Source: Achromobacter spanius
GTDB lineage: Bacteria > Pseudomonadota > Gammaproteobacteria > Burkholderiales > Burkholderiaceae_B
Assembly: GCF_002812705.1 (NCBI RefSeq)
Contig: NZ_CP025030.1
Span: 3,782,001-3,846,000, forward strand
Direction: 5' to 3'
DNA length: 64,000 nucleotides
Made by a program: the position numbers and the translations under genes. The notes under the pieces were generated by a model that ran no database searches, was not told the DNA's origin, and worked only from the letters and a program-made list of their open reading frames with translations. Positions within the stretch are counted from its first letter, which is position 1, and each line of letters begins with the position of its first letter. This document shows positions 1 to 10,060 of the stretch, piece after piece.

Positions 1-2
1 AA

Positions 3-212
3 CGCTGGAGCTTCTGGCTGGCCCTGCCTATTGCCGCGCTGCTGGGCGTGGTGTCCATCGTGGGCGACCTGTTCGAATCGCTGCTCAAGCGCCGCGCGGG
101 TCGCAAGGATTCCAGCACGCTGCTGCCCGGCCATGGTGGGGTGTATGACCGGATCGACGCGATTCTTCCCGTCGCGCCGTTTGCGCTAATTTTGTCTGGA
201 GTGCTGTTTTGA
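3..212 (+). CDS. cdsA: Phosphatidate cytidylyltransferase, C-terminal part
   Basis: This is the 3' end of a gene whose start lies outside the window. The 69 visible residues contain two hydrophobic stretches and the CDP-alcohol cytidylyltransferase signature region: [13 protein letters not shown], then [12 protein letters not shown] with its conserved acidic residues. The enzyme is an inner-membrane protein that makes CDP-diacylglycerol from CTP and phosphatidate for phospholipid synthesis. The stop codon TGA overlaps the TTG start of dxr, so the two are translationally coupled. The position directly before dxr-rseP-bamA is the usual proteobacterial gene order. I am confident of the family; only the tail can be seen. 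Confidence 0.9.
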   Translation, partial: RWSFWLALPIAALLGVVSIVGDLFESLLKRRAGRKDSSTLLPGHGGVYDRIDAILPVAPFALILSGVLF

Positions 213-1408
213 CGGTTTTTCAACGCGTCGTCGTGCTCGGGTCGACCGGATCGATCGGTGAAAGCACGCTGGATGTGATTGCCCGCCACCCCGAACGCCT
301 GGGGGTTTATGCGCTGTCCGCCCACAGCCGGATGGAGCGTCTGGCCGAGCAGGCCCTGGCCTGCCGCGCCGCCGTCGTGGTGGTGCCGGATGTGGCCGCC
401 CGCAAGCGATTCATCGCAGCCTGGACGGGCGCGCAGCCCATGCCCGACATCCGGGTGGGCGCGCAGGCGCTGGCCGACACGGCGGCGGACCCGCAGTGCG
501 ATTCGGTCATGGCGGCCATCGTGGGCGCGGCCGGCTTGCCCGCCGCGCTTGCGGCTGCCCGTAGCGGCAAACGTGTGTTGCTGGCCAACAAGGAAGCGCT
601 GGTCGCCGCGGGCTCGCTCTTCATGCGGGCCGTGCGCGACAACGGCGCGGAACTGCTGCCGATCGATAGCGAACACAATGCCATTTTCCAGTGCCTGCCT
701 CACGGCGGGCGGGCCCAGGCGCCTGATGCGCCCGCGCCGGGCGTACGCCGCCTGTTGCTGACGGCCTCCGGCGGCCCGTTCCGGGGGCGCGATCTCGAAG
801 ACCTGCACGATGTGACCCCCGCCCAGGCCTGCGCCCACCCGAACTGGAGCATGGGCCGCAAGATCTCGGTGGACTCCGCGACCATGCTCAACAAGGGCCT
901 GGAAGTGATCGAAGCGCATTGGCTGTTCGCCATGCCCGCCGACCGAATCGAAGTGGTGGTGCACCCGCAAAGCGTCGTGCATTCGATGGTTGAGTACGAC
1001 GATGGCTCCGTGCTGGCGCAGTTGGGCCAGCCCGACATGCGTACCCCCATTGCCTACGGGCTGGGCTTTCCCGAGCGCCTGGAAAGCGGCGTCGGGCCGC
1101 TGGACCTGACCCGCCTGGGCCGCCTGGATTTCGAAAAGCCTGATCTGGCCCGGTTCCCTTGCCTGGCCTTGTCTTTTGACGCCTTGCGCGCCGGGCAGGG
1201 CGCCTGCGTGGCGCTCAACGCGGCCAACGAAGTTGCCGTCGCGGCGTTTTTGGACGGCCGCCTTCCCTATACCTGGATCGCGCGAGTGATTGAAGCCACC
1301 CTGGAGTGGCAGGCAGGGCAAGCATCTGTTACGCTCAACAGTCTTGACGAGGTGCTGGCGCTGGACGCTGATGCGCGCACCTTCGCAGGAAACCTTGGGC
1401 TGGCCTGA
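209..1408 (+). CDS. dxr: 1-deoxy-D-xylulose 5-phosphate reductoisomerase
   Basis: Converts 1-deoxyxylulose 5-phosphate to 2-C-methylerythritol 4-phosphate with NADPH, the committed step of the non-mevalonate isoprenoid pathway. The 399-residue length is normal for the family. Visible motifs are the NADPH-binding GSTGSIG (residues 11-17), ANKEAL (126-131), the metal-binding Asp-Ser-Glu at 153-155, GGPFRG (188-193), HPNWSMG (210-216) and the [13 protein letters not shown] segment (228-240). The start is a TTG lying inside the cdsA stop overlap; no upstream alternative gives a better N-terminus, because the Rossmann strand begins within ten residues. Confidence 0.96.
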   Translation: MTVFQRVVVLGSTGSIGESTLDVIARHPERLGVYALSAHSRMERLAEQALACRAAVVVVPDVAARKRFIAAWTGAQPMPDIRVGAQALADTAADPQCDSVMAAIVGAAGLPAALAAARSGKRVLLANKEALVAAGSLFMRAVRDNGAELLPIDSEHNAIFQCLPHGGRAQAPDAPAPGVRRLLLTASGGPFRGRDLEDLHDVTPAQACAHPNWSMGRKISVDSATMLNKGLEVIEAHWLFAMPADRIEVVVHPQSVVHSMVEYDDGSVLAQLGQPDMRTPIAYGLGFPERLESGVGPLDLTRLGRLDFEKPDLARFPCLALSFDALRAGQGACVALNAANEVAVAAFLDGRLPYTWIARVIEATLEWQAGQASVTLNSLDEVLALDADARTFAGNLGLA

Positions 1409-1451
1409 CGGCTGGCCCCGCTTGCTTCTGATTCCCTAGATCCCGATCCCC

Positions 1452-2783
1452 ATGCTTTTCACCCTGCTGGCCTTTGCCGTAGCGCTTGGCTCACTGATCA
1501 CCTTCCATGAGCTGGGACACTATTGGGTGGCCCGCCTGTGCGGCGTGAAAGTGCTGCGGTTCTCGTTGGGGTTCGGCAAGGTCATCCTGCGCCGCACTGA
1601 CAAGCATGGCACCGAATGGGCGGTGTCCGCCTTGCCGCTGGGCGGCTACGTAAAGATGCAGGACGAAGCGCCCGCCGGCGCCACGCCGGCCGAGGCCGCC
1701 AGCGCGTTCAACAACAAGCCGGTTGGCCAGCGCATCGCCATCGTCGCGGCCGGCCCGCTATTCAACCTGATCCTTGCCGTCTTCCTTTATGCCGGGCTGA
1801 ACATGGCCGGCACGGACGAACCGCAGGCCATCATCGCCCAACCCACGGCGGAATCGCCTGCCGCGCAGGCCGGCCTGCTGGCCGGCGACCGCATCCTTGC
1901 CATCGATGGCCAAGAGGTCGCGTCGTGGTCGGATGCGCGCTGGCGCCTGATGGACGTCCTGTCCACCGGTGGCCGCGCGCTGGTTGAAGTCAGCACTCCG
2001 TCTGGCTCGGTCCAGCAACGTGAGCTGAATTTGCCGCCCAACGCCATGGATCCTTCCGCCGGCGACCCGCTTGCCGCGGCCGGTATCCGCTTGGCTCAGC
2101 CCAAGCCGGGCGTGCGCGCCGTCAACGATGGCGGCGAAGGCCAGGCCGCTGGCCTGCGCACCGGCGACACCATCGTCGCCATCAACGGCCAACCCACGCC
2201 GGAAACGGGCTCGGTCATCAAGCAGATCCAGCAAAGCGCCGGCCAGACGCTGACGCTGACCCTGCTGCGCGACGGCGCCAATATTTCGCTGAATGTGACG
2301 CCGCGCCCCGAACTCGTGAACGGTCAGGAAATTGGCCGGCTGGGCGTCCAGTTGGGCGGCGACGTGCCCATGGTGGCCGTGCGCTATGGCTTGTTCGAAA
2401 GCGTGTGGCTGGGTGCGGTACGCACCTGGGACACGGCCTGGTTTTCGCTGCGCATGATGGGCCGCATGGTCACGGGCGATGTCTCGTGGCGCAATGTCAG
2501 CGGTCCGGTCACCATCGCGGACTACGCCGGCCAGACCGCCAGAATCGGCATTGTTGCGTATATCGCCTATATTGCGTTGATCAGTATCAGCCTGGGTGTA
2601 TTAAATTTGCTTCCCATTCCTATGCTGGATGGTGGCCATCTGCTGTACTATCTCGTCGAAATTGTGCGGGGTAGCCCGCCGCCAGCGAGGTGGATCGATA
2701 TTGGACAACGCGCCGGCATAGGTTTATTGGCAGGCCTTATGGGGCTTGCGCTGTTTAACGATTTCACGCGTTTATTCACCTAA
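1452..2783 (+). CDS. rseP: Site-2 intramembrane zinc metalloprotease RseP
   Basis: Membrane protease that cleaves anti-sigma factors such as RseA inside the membrane and clears remnant signal peptides. The zinc motif HELGH is at residues 19-23 in the first membrane segment, and the second metal-site motif, LDGGH, is near residues 392-396 in a C-terminal hydrophobic segment. Two periplasmic PDZ regions lie between, around residues 110-290, each with a GL.AGD-type carboxylate loop (AGLLAGDRILAIDG and AGLRTGDTIVAING). The 443-residue length fits the family. It sits between dxr and bamA, so the protease controlling the envelope stress sigma factor is next to the main outer-membrane assembly gene. 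Confidence 0.96.
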   Translation: MLFTLLAFAVALGSLITFHELGHYWVARLCGVKVLRFSLGFGKVILRRTDKHGTEWAVSALPLGGYVKMQDEAPAGATPAEAASAFNNKPVGQRIAIVAAGPLFNLILAVFLYAGLNMAGTDEPQAIIAQPTAESPAAQAGLLAGDRILAIDGQEVASWSDARWRLMDVLSTGGRALVEVSTPSGSVQQRELNLPPNAMDPSAGDPLAAAGIRLAQPKPGVRAVNDGGEGQAAGLRTGDTIVAINGQPTPETGSVIKQIQQSAGQTLTLTLLRDGANISLNVTPRPELVNGQEIGRLGVQLGGDVPMVAVRYGLFESVWLGAVRTWDTAWFSLRMMGRMVTGDVSWRNVSGPVTIADYAGQTARIGIVAYIAYIALISISLGVLNLLPIPMLDGGHLLYYLVEIVRGSPPPARWIDIGQRAGIGLLAGLMGLALFNDFTRLFT

Positions 2784-2836
2784 TCGCGATTTAGCATAAA
2801 ATCCCCCGCCATTTGCACGACCGAGGATAGTCAAGG

Positions 2837-5170
2837 ATGTCTTTTCGCCGGATGTTTCATCACAAAAAGGGTGTACTGCCGGGTCTCATCGCCGCATTAA
2901 TGCTGCCGGCCATGGCCCAAGCCTTCGACCCTTTTGTCGTGCGGGATATCCGCGTAGAAGGGATTCAACGGACTGACGCCGGCACCGTCTTCGGTTATCT
3001 CCCCGTTAAAGTGGGCGAGAAATTCACTGAAGAAGAAGCGACCGAGGCCATCCGCCGCCTGTACAGCACGGGCTTTTTCACCGACGTGCAAATCCAGACG
3101 GACAACAACGTCGTTGTGGTCGTGGTGCAGGAACGGCCGACCATCGCTTCCGTCAATTTCAACGGCATGCGCGAATTCGACTCCAAGGCGATCACCACAT
3201 CGCTGGGGCAGGTCGGTTTTGCCGAAGGCCGCATTTTCGACCGCTCCATGCTTGAGCGCGCGGAATACGAACTGAAGCAGCAATACCTGTCCAAGGGCAA
3301 GTACGGTGTTGAAGTCACGTCCACCGTGACACCGCTGCCGCGTAACCGCGTTGGCGTGAGCTTTGACGTGTTCGAAGGCGATGTTGCCCGCATCCAGGAA
3401 ATCCGCTTCGTCGGCAACAAGGCTTTCTCGGAAAGCGATCTGCTCGACGAATTCAAGCTGACCACGCCGGGCTGGCTGACCTGGTACACCGATACCGACA
3501 AGTATTCCCGCGAAAAGCTCGAAGGCGACCTGGAACGCCTGCGCTCGTTCTACCTGGACCAGGGTTACCTGGAGTTCTCGGTCGAGCCCCCGCAGGTCAC
3601 GATTTCGCCCGACCGCAAAGACATCCGCATCACGATTACCGTTCACGAAGGCGAACCCTACAAGGTGCGCAGCGTGAAGCTGGCCGGCAACCTGCTGGGT
3701 CTGGACAAGGAAATCAACGCGCTGGTGCAGGTCAAGCCGGACGAGACCTTCTCGGCGGCCAAGGCCAACGATTCCGCCAAGGCCATTACCGATTACCTGG
3801 GTGAACTGGGCTACGCGTTTGCCAACGTCAACCCGAACCCGCAACTGGACCGCGCCAAGCACGAAGCCGACCTGACGTTCTACGTCGACCCGAGCCGCCG
3901 TGTTTACGTGCGCCGCATCCAGATCGGCGGCAACACCCGCACGCGCGACGAAGTCGTGCGCCGCGAAATGCGCCAGCAGGAAGCCGCCTGGTACGACGCC
4001 AAAGACATCAAGACCTCGCGCGACCGTGTCGACCGCCTGGGCTACTTCAGCGACGTCAACGTCAAGACCGATCCGGTTCCGGGCTCGCCCGACCAGGTCG
4101 ACGTGAACGTCGACGTGAAAGAAAAGCCTACCGGCATGATCAACCTGGGCGTGGGCTACGGTTCGTCTGAAAAGGCGATTCTGTCGGCCGGTATCAGTGA
4201 AGACAACGTATTCGGCAGCGGCACCAACCTGACGCTGCAGTTGAACACCAGCAAGACGAACCGCGCGATCGTACTGTCGCACACCGATCCGTACTGGACC
4301 AAGGACGGCATCAGCCGCACCACGTCCGCTTACTACCGTGTGACCGAGCCCTGGAACAACAACGACGGTGACTACCGCGTCAAGGCCATCGGCCTGGGCA
4401 TGAACTTCGGTATCCCGATTTCCGAGTACGACCGGATCTTCCTGGGCGCGAACTTCGAGCACAACCAGATCGACCTGTTCACGAATTCGCCGCAGGCCTA
4501 CAAGGACTTTGTGGGGCAGTACGGCGATTCGACCAACTCGGTCATCTTCAGCACCGGCTGGTCCAACGACACGCGCGACAGCGCGCTGGCGCCGACCAAG
4601 GGCTCGTATACCCGCCTGAAGGCCGACGTGTCCACGGTGGACCTGCAATACACCATGCTGACGGGTCAGCAACAGTACTTCGTGCCCTTGGGCGGTTCCT
4701 ACACGCTGGCCTTGAACGGCATGGTGGATTGGGGCCGCAGCTACGGCAGCAAGAACTACCCGGTTATCAAGAACGTCTATGCCGGCGGTATCGGCACCGT
4801 TCGCGGCTACGAAGGGTCGTCGCTGGGTCCGCGCGATACGCTCACGGGCGACTATCTGGGCGGCACGCGCCGTATCGTGGCCAACGCCCAGTTGTATCTG
4901 CCGTTCCCGGGCGCCAGCAAGGACCGCACGCTGCGCTGGTTCATCTTCAGCGACGCCGGCCAGGTTGCGGCCGGCAGTGGTCTGAGCTGCACCCGCGGCC
5001 GCGACAACACCGAGGTCGAAGATCCTTGCGGCTGGCGTTTCTCGGCGGGTGTCGGCCTGTCGTGGCAGTCGCCGATGGGACCGTTGCAGTTGTCTTACGC
5101 CCGTCCGCTTAACTCCAAGCAGGGCGACGACAAGCAAAGCTTCCAGTTCCAGATCGGTACCGGATTCTAA
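2837..5170 (+). CDS. bamA: Outer membrane protein assembly factor BamA
   Basis: Core of the BAM complex that inserts beta-barrel proteins in the outer membrane. The 777-residue protein has a signal peptide ending near AMAQA (residues 26-30), then five POTRA domains to about residue 430, and a C-terminal 16-strand barrel finishing with the outer-membrane phenylalanine (QIGTGF). The conserved VRGYEG motif of lid loop 6 places Arg656-Gly657-Tyr658 where expected. A GAGGATAGTCAAGG segment supplies the ribosome binding site before ATG 2837. The next gene is the chaperone Skp, which feeds substrates to BamA. Confidence 0.97.
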   Translation: MSFRRMFHHKKGVLPGLIAALMLPAMAQAFDPFVVRDIRVEGIQRTDAGTVFGYLPVKVGEKFTEEEATEAIRRLYSTGFFTDVQIQTDNNVVVVVVQERPTIASVNFNGMREFDSKAITTSLGQVGFAEGRIFDRSMLERAEYELKQQYLSKGKYGVEVTSTVTPLPRNRVGVSFDVFEGDVARIQEIRFVGNKAFSESDLLDEFKLTTPGWLTWYTDTDKYSREKLEGDLERLRSFYLDQGYLEFSVEPPQVTISPDRKDIRITITVHEGEPYKVRSVKLAGNLLGLDKEINALVQVKPDETFSAAKANDSAKAITDYLGELGYAFANVNPNPQLDRAKHEADLTFYVDPSRRVYVRRIQIGGNTRTRDEVVRREMRQQEAAWYDAKDIKTSRDRVDRLGYFSDVNVKTDPVPGSPDQVDVNVDVKEKPTGMINLGVGYGSSEKAILSAGISEDNVFGSGTNLTLQLNTSKTNRAIVLSHTDPYWTKDGISRTTSAYYRVTEPWNNNDGDYRVKAIGLGMNFGIPISEYDRIFLGANFEHNQIDLFTNSPQAYKDFVGQYGDSTNSVIFSTGWSNDTRDSALAPTKGSYTRLKADVSTVDLQYTMLTGQQQYFVPLGGSYTLALNGMVDWGRSYGSKNYPVIKNVYAGGIGTVRGYEGSSLGPRDTLTGDYLGGTRRIVANAQLYLPFPGASKDRTLRWFIFSDAGQVAAGSGLSCTRGRDNTEVEDPCGWRFSAGVGLSWQSPMGPLQLSYARPLNSKQGDDKQSFQFQIGTGF

Positions 5171-5191
5171 GCGCGCCGTTACGCTTGAAAA

Positions 5192-5229
5192 CAAGGGAGG
5201 GGCCCCGTGGCCCGGCTCCCTTGCTGTTT
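5192..5229 (+). terminator. GC-rich hairpin between bamA and skp, weak terminator or attenuator
   Basis: The arms CAAGGGAG (5192-5199) and CTCCCTTG (5216-5223) are perfectly complementary, with inner GGCC/GGCC pairing. The stem is followed by CTGTTTA rather than a clean U tract, so it probably reduces rather than stops readthrough from bamA into skp, or stabilises the bamA 3' end. Confidence 0.5.
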
Positions 5230-5278
5230 AGTGGCACAATACACACTTTGGCTTTGCCTTACGGAAGGTGAGATTTTC

Positions 5279-5839
5279 ATGATGTCTGATTTCGCACTTA
5301 AATCATCGAATACGCCGCGCGCCAAGCGCCGTGGCAAGCTGGGCGGCTCCATTGCCCTGGTGGGTGCGCTCATTCTCGGTTCGGCTGCTGCGATTCCCGC
5401 GCAGGCTCAAAACACCAAGATCGGCTTCGTCAACACTGAACGGATTCTGCGTGAATCGGGTCCGGCCAAGACGGCGCAAAGCAAGATCGAAGCCGAATTC
5501 AAGAAGCGCGACGACGAACTCCAGCGCCTGAACAACAGCCTGCGTTCGCAAGCCGAGAAGTTCGACAAGGACGCGCCCGTTCTGTCGGAGTCGGATCGCG
5601 TGAAGCGCCAGCGCGAGCTGTCCAATCTGGATACCGACCTGCAACGCAAGCGTCGTGAATTCCAGGAAGACTTCAACCGCCGCCGCAATGAAGAATTCTC
5701 GGGCATCGTGACGAAGGCCAACGAGGCCATCAAGCGCATCGCCGAGCAAGAAAGCTACGACCTGATCATCCAGGACGCCGTGACGGTCAACCCGCGCATC
5801 GACATCACCGACAAGGTGATTCAGAGCCTGGGCAAGTAA
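5279..5839 (+). CDS. skp: Periplasmic chaperone Skp/OmpH
   Basis: Periplasmic holdase that carries unfolded outer-membrane proteins to BamA. From ATG 5279 the protein is 186 residues: a long basic N-region, hydrophobic core and cleavage near PAQAQ, then [11 protein letters not shown], a strand typical of the OmpH/Skp body, followed by a charged coiled-coil arm of about 90 residues rich in Lys, Arg, Glu and Gln. An in-frame extension to 5207 was rejected because AAGG (5265-5268) sits ten bases before ATG 5279 and the extension is not signal-like. ATG 5282 is the next alternative. Confidence 0.92.
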   Translation: MMSDFALKSSNTPRAKRRGKLGGSIALVGALILGSAAAIPAQAQNTKIGFVNTERILRESGPAKTAQSKIEAEFKKRDDELQRLNNSLRSQAEKFDKDAPVLSESDRVKRQRELSNLDTDLQRKRREFQEDFNRRRNEEFSGIVTKANEAIKRIAEQESYDLIIQDAVTVNPRIDITDKVIQSLGK

Positions 5840-5856
5840 GCAGTACCCGTCGCACC

Positions 5857-6954
5857 ATGCCGGTTTTACTGGATCTTGCCCGCGCGCCGACCCTTGAAGC
5901 ACTGTTGAGCGCCGCCAATACCCAGGGTATGGACTGGCGCATCAGCGCGCCTCCCGGCGTCGAACCCTTCAAGGTCCGCGGTATCGGGACCTTGTCTTCG
6001 GCAGGTAGCCAGGAAATCACTTTCCTGGCCAACCCGCGCTACCAGAGCCAACTTGGGTCCACGCAGGCGGGGGCGGTCATCGTCTCGGCTGACGTGGCCG
6101 AAGCGCTGGAAGCCGAGGGGGCCGTGCGGCCTCCCTTTGCGCTGGTCGTCTGCAAGCACCCCTATCTGCTGTACGCCCGCGTGGCGCAATGGTTCGACGC
6201 CGCGCGTCGGCCGGCGCTGCCGGGGTCCACGCATCCTTCCGCCGTCGTGGCGCCTGATGCCGTCCTCGAAGAGGGCGTGCGTATTGGCCCTAATTGCGTG
6301 GTGGAAGCGGGTGCGCGCATCGGTCGCGACACCATTCTTGGGCCAGGCTGCGTCGTGGGGGTGGGTTCGTCCATCGGCGCGGGCAGCCTCCTGCACGCAC
6401 ACGTCACCCTTTACGAAGGCGTGAAAGTGGGCGAACGGGCCATCATCCACAGCGGCGCCGTGCTGGGCGCGGACGGTTTCGGCTTTGCGCCGGACCCGAC
6501 GCTGGGGCAGGGCGCTTGGGGCAAGATTCCCCAATTGGGCGGCGTGTCCGTAGGCAACGATGTCGAAATCGGGGCCAACACCACCATCGACCGGGGCGCC
6601 CTGGACGACACCGTGGTGTCCGACGGCGTCAAGCTGGACAACCAGATCATGGTGGCGCACAACGTGCGCATCGGCGCGCACACCGCGGTAGCGGCATGTG
6701 TCGGCATCGCCGGGTCCACGACCATCGGCGAACGCTGCACCATCGGCGGCGCCTCGATGCTGTCCGGCCATTTGACCTTGGGCGACGACGTGCACATTTC
6801 AGGTGGCACGGCGGTCACCTCAAGCATTAACAAGCCAGGCCGCTATACGGGCGTGTTCCCGTATGCCGAGCATGGAGAATGGCAGCGCAACGCCGCCGTG
6901 ATACAACAGTTGGCGCAACTGCGCCGCCGCGTGCGCACGCTGGAAAAAGATTAA
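5857..6954 (+). CDS. lpxD: UDP-3-O-(3-hydroxyacyl)glucosamine N-acyltransferase
   Basis: Third step of lipid A synthesis: N-acylation of UDP-3-O-acyl-glucosamine from hydroxyacyl-ACP. The N-terminal uridine-binding domain (about residues 1-120) ends in the [11 protein letters not shown] region. A left-handed beta helix of hexapeptide repeats follows (about 125-320), containing the catalytic-histidine motif VAHNVRIG and GIAGSTTIG. The 365 residues are slightly longer than the E. coli enzyme, mostly at the termini, and the end carries a short charged helix. It lies 17 bases after skp, in the same operon. Confidence 0.96.
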   Translation: MPVLLDLARAPTLEALLSAANTQGMDWRISAPPGVEPFKVRGIGTLSSAGSQEITFLANPRYQSQLGSTQAGAVIVSADVAEALEAEGAVRPPFALVVCKHPYLLYARVAQWFDAARRPALPGSTHPSAVVAPDAVLEEGVRIGPNCVVEAGARIGRDTILGPGCVVGVGSSIGAGSLLHAHVTLYEGVKVGERAIIHSGAVLGADGFGFAPDPTLGQGAWGKIPQLGGVSVGNDVEIGANTTIDRGALDDTVVSDGVKLDNQIMVAHNVRIGAHTAVAACVGIAGSTTIGERCTIGGASMLSGHLTLGDDVHISGGTAVTSSINKPGRYTGVFPYAEHGEWQRNAAVIQQLAQLRRRVRTLEKD

Positions 6955-7021
6955 GGGGCGCGATTGCCGCCTCGGCGTGCACGCGCCAAAATAATTTCAT
7001 CTCGCAGGAAAGCATAGAAAA

Positions 7022-7477
7022 ATGGAACTCGACATCAAGGGGATCATGGAGAGGCTGCCGCATCGTTATCCGATGCTGCTGATTGATCGTGTCGTTGAAA
7101 TGGTGCCCGGCAAGTCTATCGTCGCCATCAAGAATGTCTCGATCAATGAACCGTTTTTCAACGGCCACTTTCCCCACCATCCGGTGATGCCGGGCGTGCT
7201 CATCGTGGAAGCCATGGCCCAGGCCTCGGCGCTGTTCTCGTTTACCGACGAAAACGGCGGGCTGAAGTGCGATAGCTCCAAAACCGCCTACTACCTGGTC
7301 GGCGTCGATGGCGCGCGCTTCCGCCGCCCCGTTGTGCCTGGCGATCAACTGCGCATTGAAGTCGAAGCCGAACGCCTGAGCCGCAGCATCTGTAAGTACG
7401 CCGCGCGCGCGACGGTTGACGGACAAGAAGTGGCGGCCGCCAAACTGATGTGCGCGATTCGTAGCCTGGAAGAGTAA
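7022..7477 (+). CDS. fabZ: 3-hydroxyacyl-ACP dehydratase FabZ
   Basis: Dehydrates 3-hydroxyacyl-ACP in fatty acid synthesis and competes with LpxA/LpxD for hydroxymyristoyl-ACP. The 151-residue hot-dog protein carries [13 protein letters not shown] near the N-terminus, and the active-site His and Glu in [13 protein letters not shown] and [10 protein letters not shown]. An AGGAAAG sequence (7007-7013) precedes the ATG. Its stop codon is directly followed by the lpxA start, with no intervening bases. Confidence 0.97.
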   Translation: MELDIKGIMERLPHRYPMLLIDRVVEMVPGKSIVAIKNVSINEPFFNGHFPHHPVMPGVLIVEAMAQASALFSFTDENGGLKCDSSKTAYYLVGVDGARFRRPVVPGDQLRIEVEAERLSRSICKYAARATVDGQEVAAAKLMCAIRSLEE

Positions 7478-8272
7478 ATGGCAGGAAACATCCACCCTAC
7501 CGCGGTCGTTGACCCGGCGGCAAAAATCGACCCGAGCGCCGTAATCGGCCCGTTCGCCGTGGTGGGGCCAGACGTCACCATCGGCGCGGGGACCGAAATC
7601 GGCCCGTACTGCATGGTTGATGGCGTGACCACCATCGGGCGCGATAATCGCTTTTATCGCTACTGCTCGATCGGCGGCATGCCGCAAGACAAGAAGTACG
7701 CAGGCGAAAAAACGCGCTTGACGATCGGCGACCGCAATACCGTGCGCGAATTTGTCACGCTGAACACGGGCACCGTCCAAGACGGCGGCGAAACCACGCT
7801 CGGCAACGACAACTGGATCATGGCGTATGTGCACGTTGCACACGATTGCCACGTCGGCAGCCATACGATCCTGGCCAACGCGGTGCAACTGGGCGGACAC
7901 GTGCATGTGGGTGATTGGGCCATCATCGGCGGCCTGACCGGCGTGCATCAGTTCGCGCGCGTGGGTGCGCACACGATGACGGGCGGCAACAGTTCGCTCA
8001 TGCAGGACTCGCCGCCTTTCGTGCTGGCGGCCGGCAACCCGTGCCGCCCCGTCGGCATCAACGTCGAAGGTCTGAAGCGCCGCGGCTTTACGCCAGTGAT
8101 GGTGTCGGCGCTGCGCGAAGCCTACAAAATCATCTACCGCCGTGGTTTGCCCCTGGACGCCGCGCGCGCCGAGCTCCACAAGCGCCAGCAGGAAATTCCC
8201 GAAGCGGCCGAGCATCTGCAAACGATGCTTGATTTTCTGGACGTCGCATCGCGCGGCATCATTCGTCCATGA
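7478..8272 (+). CDS. lpxA: UDP-N-acetylglucosamine O-acyltransferase LpxA
   Basis: First step of lipid A synthesis: transfers a 3-hydroxyacyl chain from ACP to UDP-GlcNAc. The 264 residues have an N-terminal beta helix of hexapeptide repeats (from NIHPTAVVDPAAKI), the catalytic histidine segment VHVAHDCHVG and the substrate loop GGLTGVHQFARVGAHTMTGG. A C-terminal helical bundle begins near GFTPVMVSALREAYK. The start abuts the fabZ stop, and the 3' end overlaps lpxB by ATGA. Confidence 0.97.
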   Translation: MAGNIHPTAVVDPAAKIDPSAVIGPFAVVGPDVTIGAGTEIGPYCMVDGVTTIGRDNRFYRYCSIGGMPQDKKYAGEKTRLTIGDRNTVREFVTLNTGTVQDGGETTLGNDNWIMAYVHVAHDCHVGSHTILANAVQLGGHVHVGDWAIIGGLTGVHQFARVGAHTMTGGNSSLMQDSPPFVLAAGNPCRPVGINVEGLKRRGFTPVMVSALREAYKIIYRRGLPLDAARAELHKRQQEIPEAAEHLQTMLDFLDVASRGIIRP

Positions 8273-9465
8273 ATACGCGGATCGGCATGGTGGCCGGCGA
8301 GCCTTCGGGCGACTTGCTGGCCGGTCGTATCATTGCCGGTCTGCAAGCGCGCGATGCTGGCGTGCGCTGCGAAGGCATCGGCGGGCCGCAGATGCAGGCG
8401 CGCGAATTCGATACCTGGCATCCCATGCATGCGCTGACCGTGTTCGGCTACGTCGATGCACTCAAGCGCCTGCCCAGCTTGCTTTCCACGTATCGCGACG
8501 TCAAACGACGCTGGCTGGCCGAGCCGCCCAAGGTGTTCGTGGGCATCGACGCGCCTGATTTCAATTTGCGGCTGGAACATCAACTGCGCTTGGGCGGCAC
8601 GCCCACGGTGCATTTCGTGGGGCCGTCCATCTGGGCGTGGCGCTACGAGCGCATCCACAAGATCCGCGAGTCGGTGTCGCACATGCTGGTGCTGTTCCCG
8701 TTCGAGGAAGAGATCTACCGGAAGGAAAACATTCCGGTGACCTATGTGGGCCATCCGCTTGCCGGCGCCATTCCCATGCAGCCGGACCGCGCCGCCGCGC
8801 GCGCCAGCCTGGGGATCGATCCGAACGCGCGCGTGCTGGCCATCCTGCCGGGCAGCCGCGCGTCTGAGATCCGCCTGCTGGCGCCGCGCTTTCTTCAAGC
8901 GGCGCAATTGCTGCTGAAAAAAGACCCTGCCTTGCAGTGCGTCGTGCCCATGGTCAACGACCAGCGGCGCGCCGAATTCCTGGCGATTCTGGCCGAGCAT
9001 CCCGTGCCCGGCCTGCGCTGCATTACCGCTGATGATCTGCACGGCGCAGGCGGCGATCGCAAGGCGCCGGTGGCGTGGTCGGTCATGGAAGCCGCCAATG
9101 CCGTGCTGGTGGCCAGCGGTACCGCCACGCTGGAAACGGCGCTGTACAAGCGGCCCATGGTGATTTCCTACGTGTTGTCGCCGTGGATGCGCCGCATCAT
9201 GACCTGGAAGTCGGGGCAGCAACGGCCGTATCTGCCGTGGGTGGGCCTGCCCAACGTGCTGCTGCGCGACTTCGCGGTACCCGAATTGCTGCAAGACGAT
9301 GCCACGCCGGAAAAACTGGCGGAGGCAAGCTGGGCGTCGTTGAGCGACGATGCGTTGATTGCCCGCGTCGAGGTCCGCTTTACCGCCATGCACCAGGAAT
9401 TGCTGCGCGACACGCCGGCCCTGGCTGCCCAGGCGATCCTGGAGGTGGCGGGTGGAGCAGCCTGA
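8269..9465 (+). CDS. lpxB: Lipid A disaccharide synthase
   Basis: Condenses UDP-2,3-diacylglucosamine with lipid X to form the lipid A disaccharide at the inner membrane. The 398-residue GT19 protein begins with the typical [14 protein letters not shown] and contains [28 protein letters not shown] and a C-terminal [10 protein letters not shown] segment of the sugar-nucleotide site. It starts in the ATGA overlap with lpxA and overlaps rnhB by 14 bases. Confidence 0.97.
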   Translation: MNTRIGMVAGEPSGDLLAGRIIAGLQARDAGVRCEGIGGPQMQAREFDTWHPMHALTVFGYVDALKRLPSLLSTYRDVKRRWLAEPPKVFVGIDAPDFNLRLEHQLRLGGTPTVHFVGPSIWAWRYERIHKIRESVSHMLVLFPFEEEIYRKENIPVTYVGHPLAGAIPMQPDRAAARASLGIDPNARVLAILPGSRASEIRLLAPRFLQAAQLLLKKDPALQCVVPMVNDQRRAEFLAILAEHPVPGLRCITADDLHGAGGDRKAPVAWSVMEAANAVLVASGTATLETALYKRPMVISYVLSPWMRRIMTWKSGQQRPYLPWVGLPNVLLRDFAVPELLQDDATPEKLAEASWASLSDDALIARVEVRFTAMHQELLRDTPALAAQAILEVAGGAA

Positions 9466-10060
9466 CCTGTTCGCGGCCCCGGTGCAGCCCGCCATGGTGA
9501 CGGCCGGCGTCGACGAGGCGGGCCGTGGCCCCTTGGCGGGCGCCGTCTATGCGGCGGCGGTGATCCTGAACCCCGCGCGCCCCATCGACGGGCTGGCGGA
9601 TTCCAAGGTGCTCAAGGCGGCTACCCGCGAAGCCCTGGCGCTTGAGATCCAGGAATACGCATTGGCCTGGTGCATTGCCAGCGCCAGCGTAGAAGAGATC
9701 GACACCCTGAATATTCTGCGCGCCACCATGCTGGCGATGCAGCGGGCAGTGCAGGGGCTGTCCATACCGGCGCAGCTTGCGCTGGTGGATGGCAACCAGG
9801 CGCCCAAGCTGGGCTGCACGGTGCAGACCGTCATCAAGGGCGACGCGCTGGTGCCCGCGATTTCGGCGGCGTCCATCCTGGCCAAGACCGCGCGTGACGC
9901 CGATCTACTGCGCCTGCATGGCCTGTATCCCCAATATGCGTTCGACCAGCACAAGGGCTACGGCACGGCGCTGCACTTGCAGATGCTGCGTGAACATGGC
10001 CCCTGCGCCGAACATCGGCGCAGTTTCGCGCCCATCAAGGCATTCGACCTGGCGTCATGA
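9452..10060 (+). CDS. rnhB: Ribonuclease HII
   Basis: Removes ribonucleotides and RNA from RNA-DNA hybrids. The family core starts at [12 protein letters not shown], with the catalytic Asp-Glu pair; further acidic residues are in VDGNQAP and [11 protein letters not shown] 9452 is chosen because GGAGG (9441-9445) sits just before it and because it overlaps the end of lpxB, as in the preceding gene pairs. This gives 202 residues. ATG 9494 would start directly before the core and is the alternative; a longer in-frame extension inside lpxB is not protein-like. Confidence 0.95.
   Translation: MEQPDLFAAPVQPAMVTAGVDEAGRGPLAGAVYAAAVILNPARPIDGLADSKVLKAATREALALEIQEYALAWCIASASVEEIDTLNILRATMLAMQRAVQGLSIPAQLALVDGNQAPKLGCTVQTVIKGDALVPAISAASILAKTARDADLLRLHGLYPQYAFDQHKGYGTALHLQMLREHGPCAEHRRSFAPIKAFDLAS

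Noticed and set aside
2897..5194. Long minus-strand open frame of about 765 codons opposite bamA
   Set aside because: It is the antisense of a secure bamA gene, kept open by GC-rich codon bias; no family motifs and no ribosome binding site.
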